This document shows, piece after piece, positions 6,382 through 10,241 of a stretch of 10,241 nucleotides of DNA. Numbering within the stretch: the stretch's first letter is position 1; every line of letters begins with the position of its first letter. Origin of the DNA: an uncultured bacterium (lineage in GTDB: Bacteria; Pseudomonadota; Alphaproteobacteria; CAISDR01); NCBI GenBank assembly GCA_903884125.1, contig CAISDR010000434.1, forward strand, positions 1-10,241, given 5' to 3'. The notes beneath the pieces are model-generated. The model saw only the letters and a program-made list of their open reading frames with translations, was not told where the DNA came from and did no database searches. The position numbers and the translations under genes were made by a program.

Positions 6382-6519
6382 ATGGGCAAGCTGTTGGTTG
6401 TGCTGGTCTTGGGTGTGGTCCTGATTGGCGGTGGCGGCATAGCGCTGGCTTCATGGTCCATCCCCGCGCCAAGCGCGCATGTGGAAAAGGTTCTGCCGGA
6501 TGAGGCATTCCCCCGCTAG
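6382..6519 (+). CDS. Small single-pass membrane protein, 45 residues, function unknown
   Basis: The protein begins MGKLLVVLVLGVVLIGGGG, one hydrophobic helix, and continues as a roughly 20-residue tail with SWSIPAPSAHVEKVLPDEAFPR. One lysine before the helix and the polar tail suggest the C terminus faces the periplasm. The stretch Ile-Pro-Ala-Pro, then Val-Glu-Lys-Val-Leu-Pro-Asp, ending Phe-Pro-Arg, matches my memory of short uncharacterised proteins next to xerD in other alphaproteobacteria; a search is needed to confirm this. A strong AGAGG lies six bases upstream. The gene leads the plus-strand unit and ends seven bases before the exported protein, so both are probably made from one transcript. 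It cannot be a cleaved lipoprotein, as no lipobox cysteine is present. Confidence 0.75.
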   Translation: MGKLLVVLVLGVVLIGGGGIALASWSIPAPSAHVEKVLPDEAFPR

Positions 6520-6526
6520 GTCAGAT

Positions 6527-8242
6527 ATGCACCCGAACCGGAATAGTATCCTGCACGGACTTTTTTTGGCTGCACTGGCGGCGTCGGTCACTGCCAGCGC
6601 AGGCGCCCAGAGCACTGACCTGTCCAGCACGAATAGTCTGTTTGGCGATCAGGTCAGAACGGGCGGCATTGAAACCGGCGCGCTGGCGGCCATCGACCCA
6701 TCCGCCATTGGTCTGCTGGATAAATCCAATGGCGGCCTGCCCGCCAATCTCTGGAGTGATAGCGACAAGGCGGCTGTTCAGGCCCTGATACCATTACTGC
6801 CCATGTCCAGCGCATCTCCGGCCATGAACCGGCTGGCGCGGCGCGTGATCTTAAGCCGGGGGGCGGCACCCAATGGTCCGGGTGTATCAGGCACAAGTCT
6901 GTTATGCCTGAAACTTCAACGTCTGATGGCAGCCGGTGACCTTGAGGCGCTGGCAGGACTGGTGCCTTTGGTATCGCGCCCAGAAGTCGACCCTGATGCC
7001 GGACGAGTTCTGGTTGATGCGCTGCTGCTTTTGGGGCGCGTGGCTGATGCTGGTAGTCTGGCCGAAAAAATCGCGCGACAAAGTGCTGACCCATACTTTC
7101 TGAAAACCCAGATATTGGCTCAGGTTTCGGCCGGTGACGAAAGCCGGATTGATCTGGCAATGGACCTGTTGGCTGAAACGGGGTCCGACGACAAGATTTT
7201 TGCGTCGAACATCGATTTCTGGCGCAAACATGGCAAGTCAAAAGCCAAGGTTGAGAAGATCAAGGATCCCAACCCTCTGCATATTGGGCTGGCGCGGGTG
7301 TTAAAACTGCCTTTGCCTGCAAGCTTTTTTGCCACCACTGAACCTGCATTGATGCGGTCGTTCCTGATCAGTGGCGAAGGTGACGGTGCCATACGACTTG
7401 GTCTGATTGAACGGCTGGGTACACGCGGTCTGATCGAGCCGCAGCAATTGTCGCAGCTTTATGCCGCCATCCCGTTAAAGGACGAAGAACGTCAACGGCC
7501 AGTAGATTCGGCGCTGAAATCTTCGGGCGCACGGCTGCGGGCGATTTTATATCAGGGCGGGCGCACCGCACCGACGACCGAAGGCCAGGCCGCATCGGTT
7601 TCCGCGTCGCTGGCACTTAATGGTGATCCTGCCATCAGCGCGCTGATGGCCGAGGCCAATCGCGGGCTGGTGATATCACTGCCACAGGCACCAATGCTTT
7701 TGCCCTATGCCGGTGCACTGGGGCGACTTGCGGCGCTGGGCGGGGATATGAATGCTGCCATCCGCTGGCTGGATGGGTACAGATCCCTTGGCCTGCCGAA
7801 TTCAACAGCTGCCACCGACCTGGCTGGTCTTGGCGTCATCATTGCCATTGGTGATCCCGCCGGTGCACGATCGCTGGTAGCCAGTGACCTGGAATTGGTG
7901 TTGGCGCGATGCGCACAATTGCCAGCGGACCAGCGCAAGGTGCGGCTGGAAACCCTGATGGCAGTATTATGGGGCCTTAATCTGAAGCCGCGTCCTGACC
8001 AGGTAATGCCCAACAATATCTCAACATCTGATGCGGCAACGATCAGGGCGCTGCAATTGGCCAGCACATCCGGCAGGATCGGGGAAACCGTGATTTTAAG
8101 TCTGGCACTGATTGGGACCGCAGGGCCTGCGGCGACAGATCCATTCGCACTGGAACAGGCGCTGGCTGCACTTTATGCAGTTGGCCTTGGGGTCGACGCC
8201 AGGCGCATCGCCCTTGAGGCCGTGATCAGCCATGGCATCTGA
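6527..8242 (+). CDS. Exported alpha-helical protein of 571 residues upstream of xerD, function unknown
   Basis: I do not recognise a named family. From the ATG at 6527 the N terminus (MHPNRNSILHGLFLAALAA, then SVTASAGAQS) is a standard Sec signal peptide with probable cleavage after AGA, near residue 27, so the product is likely periplasmic. An in-frame ATG at 6479 would place 16 unrelated residues before the signal and overlap the small gene, so I rejected it. The mature part is rich in Ala and Leu with repeated short amphipathic helices (for example LMAAGDLEALAGLVPLV, then ALLLLGRVADAGSLAEKIA), suggesting a TPR-like or similar helical solenoid, though no repeat consensus is clear. There are no catalytic motifs. 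The C terminus, ALAALYAVGLGVDARRIALE, is helical. It overlaps xerD by 11 bases, implying coupling. A cell-envelope or scaffold role is inference only. Confidence 0.85.
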   Translation: MHPNRNSILHGLFLAALAASVTASAGAQSTDLSSTNSLFGDQVRTGGIETGALAAIDPSAIGLLDKSNGGLPANLWSDSDKAAVQALIPLLPMSSASPAMNRLARRVILSRGAAPNGPGVSGTSLLCLKLQRLMAAGDLEALAGLVPLVSRPEVDPDAGRVLVDALLLLGRVADAGSLAEKIARQSADPYFLKTQILAQVSAGDESRIDLAMDLLAETGSDDKIFASNIDFWRKHGKSKAKVEKIKDPNPLHIGLARVLKLPLPASFFATTEPALMRSFLISGEGDGAIRLGLIERLGTRGLIEPQQLSQLYAAIPLKDEERQRPVDSALKSSGARLRAILYQGGRTAPTTEGQAASVSASLALNGDPAISALMAEANRGLVISLPQAPMLLPYAGALGRLAALGGDMNAAIRWLDGYRSLGLPNSTAATDLAGLGVIIAIGDPAGARSLVASDLELVLARCAQLPADQRKVRLETLMAVLWGLNLKPRPDQVMPNNISTSDAATIRALQLASTSGRIGETVILSLALIGTAGPAATDPFALEQALAALYAVGLGVDARRIALEAVISHGI

Positions 8243-9188
8243 CGCGCGTGCAGCACCGGCGATTGGCGGGATGCGCCGTGTCGAAGCATTTCTGGAAATG
8301 CTGAGTGCTGAACGCGGTGCAGCAGGCAATACGCTGTCAGCCTATCGACGGGACCTGACAGATTACCTGTCGGCGCTGGCGGCAGGGGGACTAGCTGTCG
8401 AGACGGCAGATCGTACTGCCATCGGGCATTATCTCGATCAGTTGAAATCAGCCGGGCTGTCTACAGCGACAGCCGCACGGCGTCTGTCAGCGCTGCGTCA
8501 GTTTCACCAGTTTCTGGTATCTGACCGGGTACGCAGCGATGATCCGACCCGCATCATCGAAGGCCCCAAGCGCACCCGGCACCTGCCAAGGACATTGTCC
8601 ATTGATTCTGTTGACGATCTGATCCGTGCAGCCCAGAGCCTTGCTGACACCGGCAAGCCCGAGGGGGTCCGCACGCTTTGTCTGATCGAACTGTTATATG
8701 CAACCGGGCTGCGCGTGTCGGAACTGGTAACTTTACCAGCACAGGCAGGCCGGGGTGATCCGCGTGTACTTATTGTCAGAGGCAAGGGTGGTCGTGAACG
8801 CATGGTGCCACTAGGGCAGTCAGCACGCTACGCGATTGTGGGCTATATGGAAACGCGCGACCATTTCCTCCAGGCAGCCGGGCGGGTCGTGGCCGAAAAA
8901 TATCTGTTTCCCTCCGATGGAAAACTTGGCCATCTGACCCGGCAGCGGTTTGGCCAGATCCTGAAAGACGTGGCGGTGCTGGCGCATATTGATCCAGCAA
9001 GTCTTAGCCCGCACAGCCTGCGTCATGCTTTTGCCAGCCACCTGCTTGAACGCGGTGCTGATCTCAGGTCGGTGCAGCAGATGCTGGGGCATGCGGATAT
9101 TTCCACAACCCAGATTTATACCCATGTGCTGGAAGCACGTCTGAAGGCGCTGGTTGATATGCACCATCCGCTGGCGTCAAGGCGCTGA
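8232..9188 (+). CDS. xerD: Tyrosine recombinase XerD
   Basis: A 318-residue site-specific recombinase that, with XerC and FtsK, resolves chromosome dimers at dif during division. The N-terminal SAM-like DNA-binding domain spans about 14-100 (VEAFLEMLSAERGAAGNTL through RRLSALRQFHQFL). The catalytic domain has all expected residues: Arg161 in YATGLRVSEL, Lys185 in RGKGGRERMVPL, His261 and Arg264 in SPHSLRHAFASHLL, His287 in MLGHADIST and the nucleophile Tyr296 in TQIYTHV. XerD rather than XerC is favoured by overall sequence and by genome context (beside aroK-aroB), not by a decisive motif. There is no phage or integron context, so this is the housekeeping enzyme. The ATG at 8232 lies inside the upstream gene, with GAGG 12 bases before it, somewhat distant. 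Confidence 0.93.
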   Translation: MASDARAAPAIGGMRRVEAFLEMLSAERGAAGNTLSAYRRDLTDYLSALAAGGLAVETADRTAIGHYLDQLKSAGLSTATAARRLSALRQFHQFLVSDRVRSDDPTRIIEGPKRTRHLPRTLSIDSVDDLIRAAQSLADTGKPEGVRTLCLIELLYATGLRVSELVTLPAQAGRGDPRVLIVRGKGGRERMVPLGQSARYAIVGYMETRDHFLQAAGRVVAEKYLFPSDGKLGHLTRQRFGQILKDVAVLAHIDPASLSPHSLRHAFASHLLERGADLRSVQQMLGHADISTTQIYTHVLEARLKALVDMHHPLASRR

Positions 9189-9194
9189 AGTGCC

Positions 9195-9989
9195 ATGCCA
9201 TTCCTGAAAGCTGCTGACATCGATTTATATTACGAGCTGGGGGCAGGCAGTGAGCCCGTTTTGTATATTTCCGGTACTGGCGGTGATCTTCGGCTTAAGC
9301 CCAATATATTCGACAGCCTGCTGGCGCGACGTTTTTCGGTACTGGCCTATGACCAGCGGGGCCTGGGCCAGTCGGGCAAACCCGATAGGGCCTATACAAT
9401 GGCAGATTATGCCGACGATGCCGCTGCCCTGATGAATGGCCTTGGCATAGGCCCAGCCCATGTGGTGGGCGTGTCTTTTGGCGGCATGGTGGCCCAGGAA
9501 TTTGCCTTGCGCCACCCGCAGAAAATCAGTCGGCTGGTTTTGGCCTGTACATCGCCAGGCGGTGCTGGCGGATCTTCGTTCCCGTTTCACACACTGGCAC
9601 TTTCCGGCATGGATCGTGCCCGGCATATGATCCCGATTTCGGATCTGAGGCATGATGCCGAATGGGCAAGATCGCACCCGGATCAATATGAAAGGCTGCT
9701 GGACATGGCCGCACGCGACCCGTTTGCCGATGAACCAGACCGGGTCATGGGTGCGCGCCGTCAACTGGAGGCACGCGCCGGTCATGATACCTGGGCGCGT
9801 CTGGGCCAGATCAAAATGCCAACGATGATCGCTGCCGGACGCTATGACGGGATCGCGCCAGCGCACATTCAGGAAAACCTGCACGCACAGATCCCGAATG
9901 CCGAACTTCATTTTTTCGAAGGTGGGCACCTGTTCCTGATACAGGACCCGAATGCCATGTCAGCAATTGCAGATTTTCTAACCCGTTGA
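9195..9989 (+). CDS. Alpha/beta hydrolase
   Basis: A 264-residue cytoplasmic alpha/beta hydrolase-fold enzyme without signal peptide. The nucleophile elbow is GVSFGG with Ser94. The acid is probably Asp218 in AAGRYDGIAP and the base His245 in EGGHLFLIQ, so the triad is complete. The ISGTGGD stretch at 25-31 resembles the oxyanion-hole loop, and AYDQRGLGQSGKP (51-63) is the usual strand-loop after it. The general form resembles 3-oxoadipate enol-lactonase and related small-ester hydrolases, but no neighbouring catabolic genes support that, so the substrate is unknown. It starts six bases after the xerD stop with a weak GAAG ribosome-binding site and is probably co-transcribed. Its last 12 bases overlap the 3' end of the opposing receiver-domain gene. 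Confidence 0.92.
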   Translation: MPFLKAADIDLYYELGAGSEPVLYISGTGGDLRLKPNIFDSLLARRFSVLAYDQRGLGQSGKPDRAYTMADYADDAAALMNGLGIGPAHVVGVSFGGMVAQEFALRHPQKISRLVLACTSPGGAGGSSFPFHTLALSGMDRARHMIPISDLRHDAEWARSHPDQYERLLDMAARDPFADEPDRVMGARRQLEARAGHDTWARLGQIKMPTMIAAGRYDGIAPAHIQENLHAQIPNAELHFFEGGHLFLIQDPNAMSAIADFLTR

Positions 9990-10241
9990 GGCAAACCTGG
10001 GCATAACAATAGGCTCGTCTGATATTGCAGAATCTATCTTGGTCAGGAATTCCGAAACATTGATCGGTTTTAGCACCACATCATACATGCCCGCTTCAAG
10101 ACATTTGCTTTTGTCTTCAGGACGCGCATTTGCTGTTACTCCCAAAATCGGTACTCCACCATAGGGAAATGGCAGGCTGCGGATTTCACGTGTCGCGTGA
10201 ATTCCATCCAACCCCGGCATCTGCATGTCCATCAGGACCAG
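9978..10241 (-). CDS. Response-regulator receiver domain, C-terminal fragment (possibly a hybrid sensor kinase)
   Basis: The gene continues past the right edge; 87 residues are visible. They open LVLMDMQMPGLDG, where the Asp at visible position 5 is the phospho-acceptor, followed by the conserved Thr36 in LGVTAN and Lys58 in VVLKPI, which complete the receiver switch. The domain ends in a helix (VSEFLTKIDSAI) with a tail of about 14 residues and no output domain after it. The DMQMPGLDG form and a C-terminal receiver are typical of hybrid histidine kinases, but a stand-alone or N-terminally fused regulator is equally possible because the upstream part is not seen. It ends in TAG within the final codons of the opposing hydrolase gene. 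Confidence 0.88.
   Translation of the reverse strand: MVLMDMQMPGLDGIHATREIRSLPFPYGGVPILGVTANARPEDKSKCLEAGMYDVVLKPINVSEFLTKIDSAISDEPIVMPRFASTG

Noticed and set aside
6378..6383. A perfect TATAAT hexamer before the 45-residue gene
   Set aside because: It overlaps the first two bases of the start codon and has no -35 box at proper spacing, so it cannot drive this gene and appears to be coincidence.
6479..6526. An upstream ATG at 6479 adding 16 residues to the exported protein
   Set aside because: It lies inside the small membrane-protein gene, lacks a good ribosome-binding site and would bury the signal peptide.
6654..7241. A 195-codon minus-strand frame opposite the exported protein
   Set aside because: The composition (Pro, Arg, His, Cys and Trp rich) is typical of a shadow. 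The plus frame has a signal peptide, a sensible start and coupling to its neighbours.
8232..9188. xerD as a phage, integron or island integrase
   Set aside because: The flanks are ordinary chromosomal genes, there is no adjacent tRNA, attachment repeat or cargo, and length and motifs match the housekeeping recombinase.
9225..9929. A 234-codon open frame on the minus strand opposite the alpha/beta hydrolase
   Set aside because: The plus-strand frame has a complete catalytic triad and family motifs. The minus-strand translation is rich in His, Cys and Arg without recognisable domains, as expected for a shadow frame in GC-rich DNA.

Overview
The window looks like housekeeping chromosome from an alphaproteobacterium, probably Rhodospirillales or a relative. 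The basis is gene content and order: UPF0262 next to a low-molecular-weight phosphatase, aroK-aroB divergent from a unit containing xerD, dsbB-coq7, and glutaredoxin next to a nitrilase. This placement comes from recalled family knowledge, not from a search. Coding density is very high, no gene-free stretch exceeds about 210 bases, and I see no mobile element, CRISPR array, tRNA or rRNA.

Layout. (1) 1-1033, plus strand: the 3' end of prfA (release factor 1), then prmC, the methyltransferase that modifies release factors. As given, prmC is split by a one-base frameshift at a run of six G. (2) 1131-3200, plus strand: grxC (glutaredoxin), a Nit-type amidohydrolase, a UPF0262 protein and a low-molecular-weight phosphatase-family protein. 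The first three are packed almost without gaps. (3) 3208-6171, minus strand, read right to left: aroK, aroB, dsbB, coq7. The aroK/aroB and dsbB/coq7 pairs overlap at stop and start codons. (4) 6172-6381: a divergent intergenic region. (5) 6382-9989, plus strand: a 45-residue single-pass membrane protein, a 571-residue exported helical protein of unknown function, xerD and an alpha/beta hydrolase, apparently one transcription unit. (6) 9978-10241, minus strand: the C-terminal part of a response-regulator receiver domain, whose 3' end overlaps the hydrolase by 12 bases.

How the genes work together. prfA and prmC form a translation-termination pair. grxC and the nitrilase both plausibly serve glutathione metabolism. 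AroK and AroB are shikimate-pathway enzymes leading to chorismate, the precursor of aromatic amino acids and (via 4-hydroxybenzoate) ubiquinone. Coq7 performs a late ubiquinone step and DsbB uses ubiquinone to re-oxidise DsbA, so the minus-strand block has a loose quinone theme. XerD resolves chromosome dimers.

I see no clearly new defence or mobile system. The items most worth a second look are the prmC frameshift, whose local context partly resembles the prfB recoding site, and the uncharacterised small membrane protein plus exported protein coupled to xerD.
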